Shown here piece by piece: positions 21,427-32,964 of a stretch of DNA of 64,000 nt. The position numbers and the translations under genes are program-made. Where the stretch lies: assembly GCA_012184525.1 (NCBI GenBank), contig WOFQ01000022.1, positions 186,001 to 250,000 of the forward strand, written 5' to 3'. The notes under the pieces are model-generated. The model worked only from the letters and a program-made list of their open reading frames with translations. It ran no database searches and had not been told where the DNA came from. The first letter of the stretch is position 1. Every line of letters starts with the position of its first letter. This DNA comes from Xenoacremonium recifei (taxonomy: Eukaryota > Ascomycota > Sordariomycetes > Hypocreales > Nectriaceae).

Positions 21427-24400
21427 TCAGTCTTCATAGTCGAGTTCCTGCTTACGGTTTTCCACACTTCGCATAACCGCAGTCACACCAGCATCGCCCT
21501 TCTCAACCGCCACTCTCAGCGCCTCCATAATCGCCGAAACATGCGCCACAAGAATCTTCACACACTCCAGCTTCTCCTTCTCCAGCGCAATCTGCAACGC
21601 GTTCTTCCCCTCGTGATTTCTCAACAGCACGTTCGCGCTACGGTCTAGTAGAAACTGCACAGACTCGTGATCTCCGAACCAAGCAGCGAGGATCAGCGCC
21701 GTATCGCCGTCTTTGTCCGCAAGGTCGATGTTAGCTCCAGCGTCGAGGAGCGAACAGATCGACGCCTTGGGGAGGTACATCGCCGCATAAGTCAAGGGCG
21801 ACGAGTTGTATGGTCCGCCAAAGACGTCGATGTCAGCTTTCGCATCAATCAGACGTTGTAGTATATCCTTCTCGCCCTTCGTAGCCGCGGCAATGACGGG
21901 ACACGTGAGATCGCCGCCACCAAGATCGGGGTTCGCATCGTGGGAAAGTAGCAGGTCGACGATTTCGAGGTTTCCAGCTTCGACTGCAGCTTGGAGGGCC
22001 GTCTTCTGGGGCATTCCCTCGTGATCGGTACTGGCGTTGACGTCGGCACCGTGTTCAAGGAGGAGTTCGACGATCTCTCGGTGGCCTTCAGCGGCGGCGG
22101 TTTGGAGGGCCCAACCGTCAGGAGAATTGACGTTGGCGCTGGCTTCGAGGAGCATCGTAACGATATGGGCTGTGCCATCGTATGCGGCGGCCGTTAACGC
22201 GTTACCGTACCTATCACCAAGTTAGCTAACTCAATGAATCTAGATCAAGGTCTGGCTTCATACTCTTCGCCAGTCGCATCTGCGCTGGCTCCGAATCGGA
22301 GGAGCAGCTGGACAGTATTCCCATTCTCGTAGTCCGTGGCATTATACAATGCCTCGTCCAGAACCTCGGACGCTATTGAACCGCCAGTATACTCCCACAT
22401 TGCCTCCAAAATTTGGATCTCTTGCTGCTCATCGTAACCCGTGGCTGCGTCTTTGAAGGCGCTGTCGCAAGACAAGCCGGGAGTGTGCTCGAGTAGGAGT
22501 GCAACGATGTCCCAGTTCTCCTCCCCTGCCGCCTCGTCGAGTGACTCTTGGAGGGCTTCCTCAGTATGTTCGTATGAAGAGAAAAGTCTCTTAAAAGCTT
22601 CAAGACGACCGCCACTTGCAGCATGAGTCAAGGCAGAGTCTATCTCCTTAGGAGGCAATCTGTCTGAGTACTCCTTGAGGAGGAACTCAAACATGGTCAG
22701 GTCCGAGCGAAGCGCGGCCAGGGCTAGTGGTGAGCGGATGAGTTCTTCGTCGTCGTCGTCGTCGTCTTCCTCCTCCCCACCACCTCCTTCATCATCCTCT
22801 TCATCCTCGTTCTCGTTTTCGCTACCGTCTTTCTCCTCTTCGTCTTCACCTTCTGCCGGTTCTTCGCCATCTTGCTCCTGCTCTTCGTGTTCAGACGTAC
22901 GCTCTTCGTCGCCCTCTTCTCCAACCTCGACGGCGACGAGCGAGACATTGTGCTCAACCAGGAGCTTCACTGTCTCAGGGTTTCCGGACTCAATAGCGGC
23001 ATTGATGACTCCTCCATATGTTCCACAGTCTGCGTTTGGGTCTGCTCCCCTCTTGAGAAGAATGCCCATGGCCTTGACCTTGCCCGCTGCAGCAGCCATA
23101 TGCAAGGGTGTCATATACCCGCCCTCCTTGCCATCGTCAACGGGGGCCTCTTTGTCCAAAAGATACTCTATGATATCGCACTGTCCAAACTTGGCAGCAA
23201 AGTGAAGCTACATATATGGTAAATCGTATCAGCACGAGAATTTGAGGCGGAATTTGCGTCACATATTCAAAGGCTCACTTACAGGTGTGAAACGAACTGC
23301 ATCTTGCAGGCTTTTTTCGTTCTCATGGCCGTTCTTCATCAAAGCCTCGACGAGACCTTTGTATCCTATCGCTGCAGCTATATGAAGGCCCGACAGTTCA
23401 GTTCGATCGTAGTACTTGAAGGAGTCCGTCAGTCGGTTGTGTTCAGTCAGCCAACGGCGACGGATGGCGGAGTCTCTCTTCCAGAATTCCGTTTCATGGC
23501 TCAAGGCATCTGCGAGCTCGGCAGTTGCTTTGCTAGCATGTGGAAGCCAATGCTTTACCGCATATGCCAAAGCCATGTCCTTGAGTTGCGGAGCTTCGGG
23601 ATCTTCATCCTCGACATCAGCCTCGTCGGAAGATGATTCCTCCTCTTCAGTGTCATCTTCTTCTTGTGCTTCGCCCTCGCTTTGTGCATTATCTTCTTGT
23701 TCATTCTGGTCTTCGCTGTCACTCTTTCCGGTTGCTTGAGACCTAGTCTCTTCATGTTCCTCTTGATCTTCTCCCGGCTCAGTAGCGGCACCTTCCACTT
23801 CGTCTTGATGTTCTTCAGTGACTAGGGTGTCTTCCTGGTTCTCTGCTTCAACTTCTTGCTCTCCTTCGCCTTCTCCATCATCCTGTGGAGCATCATCTTC
23901 AACTTGTGGCTCGACGGCAGGGAAGTCAAAAATATCCATAATGTGGCTAAATGCTCGGAACCCAAGCATGCCATGTTGAAGCTTGATATCTTCGTCAGAG
24001 AGACCTAGGAGCCGGTGTGCATTTTCAAGGAGATGCGCTCTCACAACACCTTCAATGAAACAGACACGGGTTTCGGACTTGTTAATCTTCTTGGTACTAA
24101 GAAGTGGTTTGCACTTCTCCACGAGCTTATCCAGCTCCTCTCGCTGTTCTTCAGTGGAATAGAGTCCCGTGAGAAGGCGAAGCTCTGCCTCGGTCGGATC
24201 TTCGTAGGTAAGAACAAGAACCCGCAGCATCTCTTTGATCTCATCAGCGTCCTCTCTGTTGAGTTCGAAGACACGACGCCAAGTCGCAGTGAGCAGCTCA
24301 TCGAGCTTTTGGGGGACAACTTCCAAGTGAAGACGAACTCGAAGATCACTTTCGTGTTCCGGAAGCTGTTGGAGTTGCACGATAGTGATGTCAATCCACT

Positions 24401-26414
24401 GTGTGTTCTGTGCCCGCCGACCAATGAGACTACCAGCGTAGTATGCCAAAGCCTTGCTATAGTTCTTCTGGGTGACTAGATCGGAGACCTTCTGATGGGC
24501 GTGTCTTCGCAACTCCAGCTGGACGCGGTCTTCGTACTTTTCGTCTTCCAGGTCAATGAGTCGAACATGGTCTCCCTTCAGCGCCTGCCCAATGCTCCAG
24601 GACTGCCCGCTGGTGATTAACCACCGGACCATCACATCTCTTCCACTGTTCATGTTTTCGGTCATCTCCAGGCCGAGAAGCTCTACCAGTGTCTTCGTAG
24701 AGTCGGAATCGCTTCGGAGAGCATCCAGGTTGTTGATGACGAAGTAGACTCGACCTCCAGCGAGGTCTACATCTGTGAGCTGGTCCTGCAGCACCTGCCA
24801 AAGGTTTTCGACCGTCAGCTGGGACTGGCCTTTGCCCTCGTCTCGGCCTTTCTTCCTTAGCAGGAATTTCGCATATGAGGCCAGCGACTCTTGTTGCTCA
24901 ATGAGCTGCCGGACGAGAGATTTGAGTACGTCCTCAGCTGTATCATAGTCCGGCATAGAGTCGCAGAAAAAGTAAGTCAGTAATACAGGAGCTGTGTTTG
25001 GGTTTGTCTTGATCGTCTCCTCGATCCCTTCCAGCGCGGCCAGAGAGGCGCTGGTCTTGCCTCTGCCCTCTGGGCCACGGATCCAAAGGCAGTCTCCTTT
25101 CTCAAACGACGATTCTTGAGCGTGATCGGCCTTTGCCAGCCAGTTGAAATAATCTGGCTCGTCAGGAACCCATGATGAAGGCTTTACGGCAATGCTTTTT
25201 CGCTTTCGCCACACTTGCGCGCCATCCAACGTCTCCATAGCTTTCTTCACCAGGTCTCTGTCAATATGGCGAGTAGATTGCCGTCGAACTTTGACCAAGA
25301 GTTGAGCGCCGTGAATAATTCTTTTCAGCGGGCTACGCATCAGTGCATACCGCTTGTCTTTAGAGCTTTCGAACTTGACTAGATCTCGATGGTTAGCAGC
25401 TAAGCCCATTGCCTCCATGTTCCCACCCAAGATTGCGGATTGCCTGGTGACAAACTCGGCAATTCTCTTGGGAAGGGGAATCTGTAGACTCTTCAGAAAC
25501 TCAGGGACACCGGAAAGGTCTGTAAGCTTTGTCGGCTGCTCTTCCCAGAAGCCGCACAGCGCAATTTTAGGGCTGAGTTTGGTTACCACGCGAACGAACT
25601 CCTCGCGGAGCTCTCGCAAACCCTCGTCGCCAGGTTTCATGAAGTCCAAGAGCTTAGAAGACACTGTTTGGTTGAACTTCTCACCAACGGGCGCCAAGAT
25701 GGCTCCCGCAGAAGCAGCATCAGCGCCTTCAAATGGCGTACCAAAAAAAGCACATCCAGCAATGTCTTCGAACATATGAGGAAACAGATCTTGCCGGGAC
25801 TCGGCAAGGCAGATGGCCTACGATTTTAGTCAACATCGGTGGTTTCATGGGAAAGTCAGACGAAGAGTTGCACCTTTGCAGTTACCAGTCCTCCCATGCT
25901 ATGTCCGATGAACACGATTGGTCTCGTCGACCCAGAAGCCTAAATGGAGCTTCTGTCAGCAAACAGTATCGCAATCTTGAAATCGGTGCAGACGAACCTC
26001 TCTTTCTGCGTTCAAACCCTCTAGCAGTGTATGTCCAAGGTTGTCCATGAACTGCTTTACTTTGAATGGTCCGTTCCATGCTGATTGGTACATGTACAGG
26101 AGGACCCGCGCATTAGGAAAATCTCGAGCGATTCCTTCATCGTCGATAGCCCAGTTGAAGTCCGTCTTTGTGGACTTCCAGCTATTCTCGGGATGGGCGC
26201 CGAGTCCAGGAACAAAGACGATGCTGTGAAGGCCTTGTGTTAGTCCTGTGATCTGAACTAGCGGAACCGCGTAAGGTGTTTACTCTAAGTCTGTCGCCTT
26301 GTCGGAGCCTGGCGGAGGATGCAGCTGCTTGAGTCCCTGCCGAATCATCCCATAGCCTTTCTTCTGGCTTGTGGGAGCCGCGACAGCGGCTTTGCGTCGC
26401 ATCAGGAGAGACAT
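21427..26414 (-). CDS. NLR protein: lipase-like (SesB-type) N-domain, NACHT, ankyrin repeats
   Basis: There are six exons: 26414-26284, 26223-25998, 25939-25874, 25817-23283, 23207-22264 and 22210-21427. The product is 1561 residues. Residues about 45-330 are an alpha/beta-hydrolase domain: IVFVPGLGAHPENSW, the nucleophile elbow IGHSMGG (Ser about 133) and FFGTPFEG, as in the SesB-type effector domain of fungal NLRs. A NACHT ATPase follows: Walker A GPEGRGKTS at about 389-397. The Walker B strand reads YFVINNLDAL (about 499-508), with Asn where Asp is usual. A winged-helix-like region reaches about 760. Ankyrin repeats fill about 980-1561. Two long acidic tracts (about 777-885 and 1081-1142) interrupt the protein; the second lies inside the ankyrin part. 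Fungal NLRs act in nonself recognition and cell death; the ligand is unknown. The first exon and its acceptor are the least certain. Confidence 0.88.
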
Positions 26415-27020
26415 CTTGCTGCAAAGTATGCTTACAAACAAAAAGAACGAGTCTCTCCCTCCTTTTTAATCCACGGGACATCGCGATGCTTATGATGCGA
26501 CGACTCTGCCTAAACGGCCTTGTTGCCCTGGTCCTCGCAAATGCTTCCCCGGAATTTGGCCCCCAACTGCGGCAATACGGCATCACAGTCATCTCAACCA
26601 CGACAAATCAGGGAAGCCGTCGATTGCACCAGCGGGTAGGGCTGTCGATGCATCGCGAAGCCTCATTGGACTGAGACCTTGCAATATCCTCTTTGCCGCT
26701 CACCGGACTGGGACGAGGCGCATGGCGTGGTCCTTCACAAGGAGATTAATGGATCTAGTGAGTCTAGACCCAATCACGCTCTGCACAGAGTGACTTGGAT
26801 TGCTTCAGCTGGTCAGCAAATGTTCCACTATTGATGAGTGGCTTGCTGGTGAGGCACGTTTGCCGCAGCCTAATTTCGGGCCGCATGGGTAGTGCCTGTA
26901 GCCGTGGCGATTTGGGGTGATCTGCTGGTCCAGGCGGAAGATCGTCTCCTGTCCTTATTCAAGTACCGTTCCAGACCAGCGCCAGTTGAATCGAGAAGGG
27001 GTATTTCGTTCACGACGAAA
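26415..27020. promoter_or_regulatory. Divergent promoter region, NLR / DUF6601
   Basis: These 606 bp lie between the start codons of the NLR gene (minus) and the DUF6601 gene (plus). An in-frame ATG at 26892 would extend the plus-strand gene by 43 residues, but that extension is not like the family. No regulatory motif was assigned. Confidence 0.4.
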
Positions 27021-27974
27021 ATGTCGTCTTTGCCCTTTGAAGTTCGAGTCCTCGAACCAGAGCCGCATAGCAGCAACCCTTCTGAGAAACATCTCAACCT
27101 CAGCACACTTTTACCAGCAACTACGCGCATCAAAGATGATATTGTTGCACCAGAGCCCAACCCCCAGTTTCTCGAAAAAGAGCTGCTGGTGAAGCGACTC
27201 AATGATGTGCACGACTGGCTTTGGATATGCGGACGACCCATGCCACCTCGCCCACTGCATCATCAGCAGCTTCTTTCTCGCAAAGTCACCATCAGCGAGG
27301 ATCCCGAACTTCACCTGGTCTGGTATAGAGACCGCATCTTCATCAAACCCCTGCCATCATATCTCCTCGACCCGGAATTTTGGCGAGCGTACTTGGTCAG
27401 CGACCCGCGCCTCGATGCCTGTGCTCGGGGCTTTCTCTTCTCTTACGCCGCATTGATCGCCTATAAGACTGATTTCCGACTTGCTCGGGAGAGCGGTCTG
27501 CTCCCGGACGAATTGACATGGGACGGCTGGAAGACTCTCACAGCTGAATTGCTTCGGAACCACAGTTATGAAAGCGTCAATTCCAGATACTGGTACGGCG
27601 AACTGCGACTAAGCCGCCTCAACAAGATCTACTGCTTCCGCAAGGGATATCTACTGCGTGGTTACTCTAGAGTAGCATCTTACGCCTTCTATGCCGACCT
27701 TCTGCGCGAGAACTTCTCTATTTTAATTGGGATTCTGGGCTACGTCGCCGTTGCCCTTGGTGCCATGCAGGTTGGGTTGGGAGTCGACAGATTAGTTGGC
27801 AACTCATCCTTTCAGAACGCATCTTACGGGTTGACTGTGTTCTCACTCATTGCACCCTTGATAGGCGCTGTCCTTATTTTCTTTTTCGTCTTCATCATGA
27901 TTATTAGCAACTACATGGAGACAAAAGCATATGAAAAACGTCGGTTTAAAGGGATGCAAGTACATTCATGTTGA
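27021..27974 (+). CDS. DUF6601-family membrane protein
   Basis: The protein has 317 residues in one exon. I chose ATG 27021 (MSSLPFEV) over the in-frame ATG at 26892, because the family core starts shortly after it. Recognisable family features are WLWICGRPMPPRPLHHQ, ELHLVWYRDRIFIKPLP, FLFSYAALI, a YGELRLSRLNKIY block, and two C-terminal membrane helices (about residues 225-250 and 268-300) with VALGAMQVGL and ASYGLTVFSLIAPL. The tail is basic (KAYEKRRFKG). The biochemical function is unknown. In some aspergilli relatives sit in a subtelomeric, biofilm-linked cluster (hrmA-associated); that is background and not evidence of the same role here. It is divergent from the NLR gene. Confidence 0.8.
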   Translation: MSSLPFEVRVLEPEPHSSNPSEKHLNLSTLLPATTRIKDDIVAPEPNPQFLEKELLVKRLNDVHDWLWICGRPMPPRPLHHQQLLSRKVTISEDPELHLVWYRDRIFIKPLPSYLLDPEFWRAYLVSDPRLDACARGFLFSYAALIAYKTDFRLARESGLLPDELTWDGWKTLTAELLRNHSYESVNSRYWYGELRLSRLNKIYCFRKGYLLRGYSRVASYAFYADLLRENFSILIGILGYVAVALGAMQVGLGVDRLVGNSSFQNASYGLTVFSLIAPLIGAVLIFFFVFIMIISNYMETKAYEKRRFKGMQVHSC

Positions 27975-29050
27975 GTGTGTAAGCTAAGCAAGGTGGACAA
28001 TCATTCAATTACAAAGACCTACAGACCTGGAAGACTTTGAGTTTTGGTGTCATGAACCGCCTGACTGGCAAGCCTTCTTGGATCAAATATTGAGGACACA
28101 ACACAAGGGTTGATACTCGACTTGCATAGTAGGTTATACTCACATCTCGTCTCCAATCAACCCTTGAGGTCCTCACATGTAGACGCGTCATGAAATGAAT
28201 TCCCCGCGCACTTGGACCATTCGGCGTCCTTCCAGTTATTTACTCCATATCAGCTATTTATGCTCACTGCTGGTGCTTCCGTTTGCTTAGCATACATTTA
28301 TGCTTATATGGGCGTCTTATGCTTGGGAAACGCAAAGTCAAAATGGCATAAATTCTAGCGGCAGTCAACCTCCCGATCCTCCGACGGAACCGGACTGCCA
28401 CGCTGGTCCGACTACGGGCCACATCCCGCGCCGTTCTCCTCTTGGCCTCCTTAGTCTACACAACACAGTACCAGTCGCCCTATCAAGAAAGGATTCTGGC
28501 GGGCGACTGGTGGGGCCCTTCCATGATTTGTTTGTGTACAAGTACTGTCGTCTTTCTAACCGGTTTCTTCTAACACATCCCGACACGGAGGCCGGTGATC
28601 AGATGGATGAGGGTTGCGTGAAGGATAGGATCATGGAGAAATGAACCAAAAAAAAGCAAGAGAACCAATCATAGCAGTCCTTGAGAGGCTATCCTTACGA
28701 AAGAAAGAAACCTGCCGTCCAAATCAAAACGAATTGCCGAATTTGATGTCTTGTCTATGTTTTTGCTGCCAAGTTGAATCATAGCTTACAATCGTGAGTA
28801 TAACAACGGGAAATGCATAGATATCGACTATTTTCTGGATACATCATAAGCCTTTATATGGTGTGGAATTGACCATTATTATTAAATCTACAGATCGATT
28901 CTACATGCCCGAGAACCGAATGCAGCTGTACAAGAAACCCCGCGCTGCTCTGTTTCCGTACAGAGATAGCACGGCGGCAGAATCAAAGTATACACGTCGA
29001 GACCAAAACAGCCGTCATGACTCGTTTCATCATCGAGGTCGAGCTGGCGC
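27975..29050. other. Intergenic, convergent gene ends
   Basis: These 1.08 kb between two convergent genes have no supported frame. The frame at 28300-28644 has no family features. The region near 28650-28870 is AT-rich and probably holds the 3' UTR of the GPI-anchored CFEM gene. Confidence 0.4.
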
Positions 29051-30369
29051 TTACAGCAGTCGGAAGACGGCGGCAGCAACACCAGCAGCAGCCATGAGGC
29101 CAGAGACGGAGCCAGTGTTGCCCTATTAGAACAATTAGCAAGCTGAAAGTTTTGGTCGATTTGGAAGGGTCTGCTTACAGCATTGACAACAACAGTGGAA
29201 GGCTCAGCAACGGCGCTGGAAGCAGCAGAGCTGGAGCCGGAGCCGCCGGTGCTCTTCGTGGGGACGACAGCGCCAGAGCCGGAGGGAGCGGCACCACCCT
29301 GCGAGGGAGAGGCGTGAGCGTGGTCCGACGGAGAAGAGGGCTTGGTGATGACAGTGATGCTAGAACCAGAGGGGGAGCCGTTGCAGCCGCCAGGGCAGAC
29401 CTGCACGGCGGAAGTGACTGTGACAACAGCTGTGGCCTGCTCTGACTCGGGGCAGACGGTGGTGGTAACAGAGACTTCGTCAATGACCGTGGTATTGGAG
29501 CCATGAGCCCCATGGCCATGAGAGGCAGATGCAACAGCAGAACTGGAGGCACCAGCGGAGCCAGAGACAGAAGCAGTGCCGGAGGCCGACACAGCTCCGG
29601 AGGTAGATGCAGAGGCAGATGCGGATTCACTTACAGATCCGGAAGCAACAGTGGTCTCGACGGCCGGCTCAGAGACAGCAGTCGAGGTGACACCGGGAGC
29701 AGCGACGGTAGTAGAGGCGGCAGCAGCCGAAGTCTCCATGGGGGCGGAGGTCTCAGCAGGAGGAGCAGAGCTCTCCTGAGCAGCAGATGTGCTCTGGGCC
29801 GCGGGAGTGGTGGTAACGGCGGCAGCCTCGGTTGTGGTCACAGCAGCGGCAGAGGTGGTGGCGGGAGACTGAAAGTAAAGGCAAGTTAGATATTCTCCTT
29901 TATCACTGTCGAAGAATGTTTCCGTCAGGAACACCTACAGTAGGCAGCTCCACGGTAATAGGGAAGCCGATCTCCGAGCACAGATCGATACCGAACTGGA
30001 TGGCGTTGTTGGCAGCCTCAGTGCTGCCACAGTCGGACTCGCAGCACTGGAGGTACCACTGCTGAAGATCAGGGCCGTAAGGCTCCTTGCAGAAGCAGTG
30101 GTACATGTCGGCCTCCTTGCACTCCAGAGGAGGATGCTCGGTGATGACATCCTGGAAGCAGTTGATCTGGAAAGCAGAGATCTCGTGTTAGTATTTCCAT
30201 TCTTTCGATTCTCATCCAACTTGCCCCAGCTCATGAGCACTGTTCAGAGCCGGTCGTCGGTTGTTCTTGTTTAGGGGGGAAGATTGTATCGTACGGCGCA
30301 GGCAGGAATAGACTGAGCGGCGGCCATGCCAGCCATGGCAGCAACAGTGATCTTGGTGGAGGTCTTCAT
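29051..30369 (-). CDS. GPI-anchored CFEM-domain protein with Ser/Thr/Ala-rich stalk
   Basis: There are four exons: 30369-30295, 30166-29939, 29868-29179 and 29122-29051, giving 354 residues. The signal peptide is MKTSTKITVAAMAGMAAAQS. The CFEM domain (about residues 21-90) begins IPACAINCFQD and has eight spaced Cys including HCFCK and QCCESDC. A long Ser/Thr/Ala stalk follows, with one Cys pair (VCPES, VCPGGC). The C-terminus NAGNTGSVSGLMAAAGVAAAVFRLL is a small-residue cleavage site plus a hydrophobic tail, i.e. a GPI signal. CFEM proteins bind haem at the cell surface in some fungi and serve as adhesins or effectors in others. The first intron follows the codon after the first CFEM Cys, exactly as in the second CFEM gene. 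Upstream DNA carries four iron-GATA consensus sites. Confidence 0.92.
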
Positions 30370-30843
30370 GATGCCGACTTGCGAGGATTCTGAACGAATG
30401 TGGCGAGTTTGCTGAGCGAGTGACTGAAGAGAGACTTGACAAAGATGCAAGCTGCTGGAGAGTTGAGGCGGTGTCTGATCGACTAAGATCGGGCACTAAG
30501 GCGAGGCCATGGGCATTTATTATACCTCATGCTCTTCCAAGCAGGCAGCCCATTCAGCCTGTTGCATGTGCCTGCATCAAGCTATCACCGATCCTCGATC
30601 CACTACCCCCACCATCTACAGGTGAAGCTGTTGGTCCTCTCCAAGGCCAAGAAACCGCACGGCAAGGGGCATTCAGGGCCCATGAAACTCTCAGCTTCCA
30701 GTCGCTGAAGATGGTGTCCCAATGGTCTCGTGGCGGCTCGGCACCCCCACCCGTAGACGGAGGTGGCGTGCGAAATAATTAACGCAGGGAACTCGAGGGC
30801 GGTGGCCAGGCCTTGGTTGGTGTTCCCGACGCCAATTTTAGAG

Positions 30844-30862
30844 TTATCTGATCATCTGATAA
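30844..30862. promoter_or_regulatory. Inverted pair of iron-GATA (SreA/Fep1-type) sites
   Basis: The 19-bp stretch TTATCTGATCATCTGATAA contains the site ATCWGATAA once on each strand (30844-30852 minus, 30854-30862 plus). ATCWGATAA is the published recognition sequence of the fungal iron-responsive GATA repressors SRE/SreA/Fep1. It lies about 475-495 bp upstream of the CFEM gene starting at 30369. Binding itself is inferred. Confidence 0.5.
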
Positions 30863-31203
30863 TCCAACTAGGCCTGAGTGAGCCTAATCGGCCCCGTTGC
30901 CGAGACAGGGCTGATGCTTGTTGGTTGCTCGATCTCAGTCTGCCCCTGGTTCGCTTGCTGTGCAAACATTGGCTGGGGAGTCTCCGTTGGAACAAACTTT
31001 CAATCCGTGGCCGTTCACGATGGAGCTGGAGACGTGGAGAAGTCCCATTTCGGCAACTCGGCTGGCTCGGTTCGACGCCTTCGCGGTTCAAGCGGAAAAC
31101 CTTCCTCTCGATGGGCCTTTTGACTGGGGTTTTGCTGAGCCGTTCCCCTGGTCTAGCTGCGGCGCATGGTGATTAAGGTCAAGCCGGGCACCGAGGCCGG
31201 ACC

Positions 31204-31212
31204 TTATCTGAT
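31204..31212 (-). promoter_or_regulatory. Iron-GATA consensus site
   Basis: TTATCTGAT, the complement of ATCAGATAA, is an exact ATCWGATAA match between the two CFEM genes, 835 bp upstream of the 30369 start. Confidence 0.4.
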
Positions 31213-31677
31213 GACTTTGTTTTTCAGCTGGGGTTCGAGCCATGAAGTCAGGTCCACCACGTCTACCGAATCTTTGCAGCGATAATCACGGCCAACCGCT
31301 CCCGAGCATTGCCAAGAGTCTTTCGGATGGGTACAATGGGTACCATTGGCGGAACCATGGGACGAGCGAGGGAGGCAAGAAAAGTCTGCCGCTTCATCGG
31401 CGTCAAAGACCAACAGCAAGTCCTCAAGCAAAGACGTTTTCCATAATTAATCTCTTGTCATGAACAGGATGGGAAAACGATGCGGCGGACAAGTTGAGGC
31501 CCAGTCCATAGGCGAGGCAACAGGACTGCATCCTTGAGTCATACACCTTTGACCAGGTAGCAAGTTGGAAATTCTCCTTAGAGAATCCCGAGGTTGCTCT
31601 AAGCTCAGATCCACGTGACAATGATGTAGGCATGCTGGGAAGGTAGACAACCTCGTGGCGGCCGAACCTTAATTTTG

Positions 31678-31686
31678 ATCTGATAA
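31678..31686 (+). promoter_or_regulatory. Iron-GATA consensus site
   Basis: ATCTGATAA is an exact ATCWGATAA match, 14 bp from an 18-bp palindrome that also contains GATAA on both strands. Confidence 0.4.
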
Positions 31687-31699
31687 AATTAACGCCTGT

Positions 31700-31717
31700 T
31701 GATTATCGCGATAATCA
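31700..31717. promoter_or_regulatory. 18-bp perfect palindrome with paired GATAA cores
   Basis: TGATTATCGCGATAATCA reads the same on both strands. It places TTATC and GATAA head to head around a central GC. Such spacing suits a dimeric or paired GATA-factor contact, but this is inference. Confidence 0.4.
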
Positions 31718-32441
31718 GTACACAAGATCAGCATCGCCAACATCGATCCTCCTGCCGCGGCCGATCAAACCACCGCACGGCATATCGCATGACAATCTCC
31801 GCAGTACATGTCATGGCAAAGTTTACGTAGATGCGGGAGAGAGGGAGCCAAGATCACAACAAAGCCGCCTCTTCCAGGCCAAGCAAAAGCTGCAAGGCCG
31901 CACCCACACTGCGGAAGATGGTACCGAGAGCGGATCCTGGAAATACACTTAGTTTTACCCCTGCCTCGCCTGTCGAGCCGAAGCGGAGACCTTCCGTGCC
32001 CCCTCTTACTCTCTTATTTGTGCCTCCCACTTAACCAAAGATGCTCCTTGTCGTCTTAGCTTTCCCCTATGGTCCGTAAGCCCGCCCATGGCTGAAATCA
32101 TGATTGAAGAATGGAAGTTCAGCTTTTGTCATAAATTGGTGGGCTCGTTTTCTTGGCAGCTTGGCTTCTTCTCCGAACCCCCTGATCGATGCATCCCGAG
32201 CTACTCCGTAACTCTGTTCCAACAAACAATTATCCCTTCACCAGTATTGGAATGATCACATACACAGTATGTCACCTAAATAAAGTAGATTTATATGGAA
32301 GTTTAATTTCATTCATTCATTCAAAGCTTCATCTATCTAACATAATTTAGGTACCACAAGTCTACTGAAAGAAAAATAGCTTGATCAGGATTATTACTCA
32401 ACCCCCTTCTCGCTTGTGGCCCCGACTACTTTACCCGATGC

Positions 32442-32964
32442 TTAGGCAGGGCAGGTGTTAGGGAGCCAGGCGACGGGAGCGCCATATTCTGTGTTAGTAT
32501 TATGATTAGTTCTCAAATCCTCTTCATCGAACACGGTGGCGTAAGTGCACTCAGGCTGTACTTACGAACGCAAAGGTCCTTGCCGGTAGCTATGGCGTTC
32601 TGAGCATCAGTAGCTGAGCCGCAGGTATTGCAGGCGCAGTCACGGTAAGCCAGGGTCAGGGCCTTGATCTTGCAGAAGCAAAGGAACATGTTGTCCTCAG
32701 TGCAAGTCTTCGCAGCCTCGTTGCTCATGAGGTTGGTGAAGCAAGTGAGCTGGAAGTAATGTCGTTAGCACGCAGCTCTAATTCCTAATCCCTAAACACC
32801 ATAGCATCTTGTCTCGTCTATTGAGTTGACAGGATTACAGCGCTCATGCCATTTGTTTATGAGGATCCAGGAAGGCTTACAGCGCAGAGAGGGGTGGCAG
32901 CGGCAGCAGTGCCGGCAGAAGCCAGGGTGATGACAGCTGTAGAGAGAACGGTTGAGACCTTCAT
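32442..32964 (-). CDS. Small secreted CFEM-like protein
   Basis: There are three exons: 32964-32881, 32749-32566 and 32488-32442, giving 104 residues. The signal peptide MKVSTVLSTAVITLASAG runs to about TAAAA. The mature protein begins TPLCALTCFTN and has the CFEM Cys series, with KTC, LCFCK, DCACNTC and DLC, and a final Cys in NTCPA. It has about ten Cys, two more than the classical eight. There is no stalk and no GPI signal, so it should be released rather than anchored. It lies head-to-tail with the larger CFEM gene and has a first intron at the same place and phase after the first Cys-Ala, so the two probably share ancestry. One iron-GATA consensus site lies 324 bp upstream. Confidence 0.85.

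Larger units (their letters stand above)
30370..32441. other. Long intergenic region between the two CFEM genes
   Basis: These 2.07 kb have no supported gene. Besides the GATA-type sites listed separately, there are only short GC-driven frames (30763-31176, 31204-31650, 31808-32059). It serves as upstream DNA of the GPI-anchored CFEM gene and downstream DNA of the second CFEM gene. Confidence 0.5.

Noticed and set aside
22675..23205. Serine-run frame on the plus strand
   Set aside because: Antisense of the acidic tract in the NLR gene.
29152..29889. Gly/Ser/Arg-rich plus-strand frames opposite the CFEM stalk
   Set aside because: Low-complexity antisense of the Ser/Thr/Ala stalk; no start context or motif.
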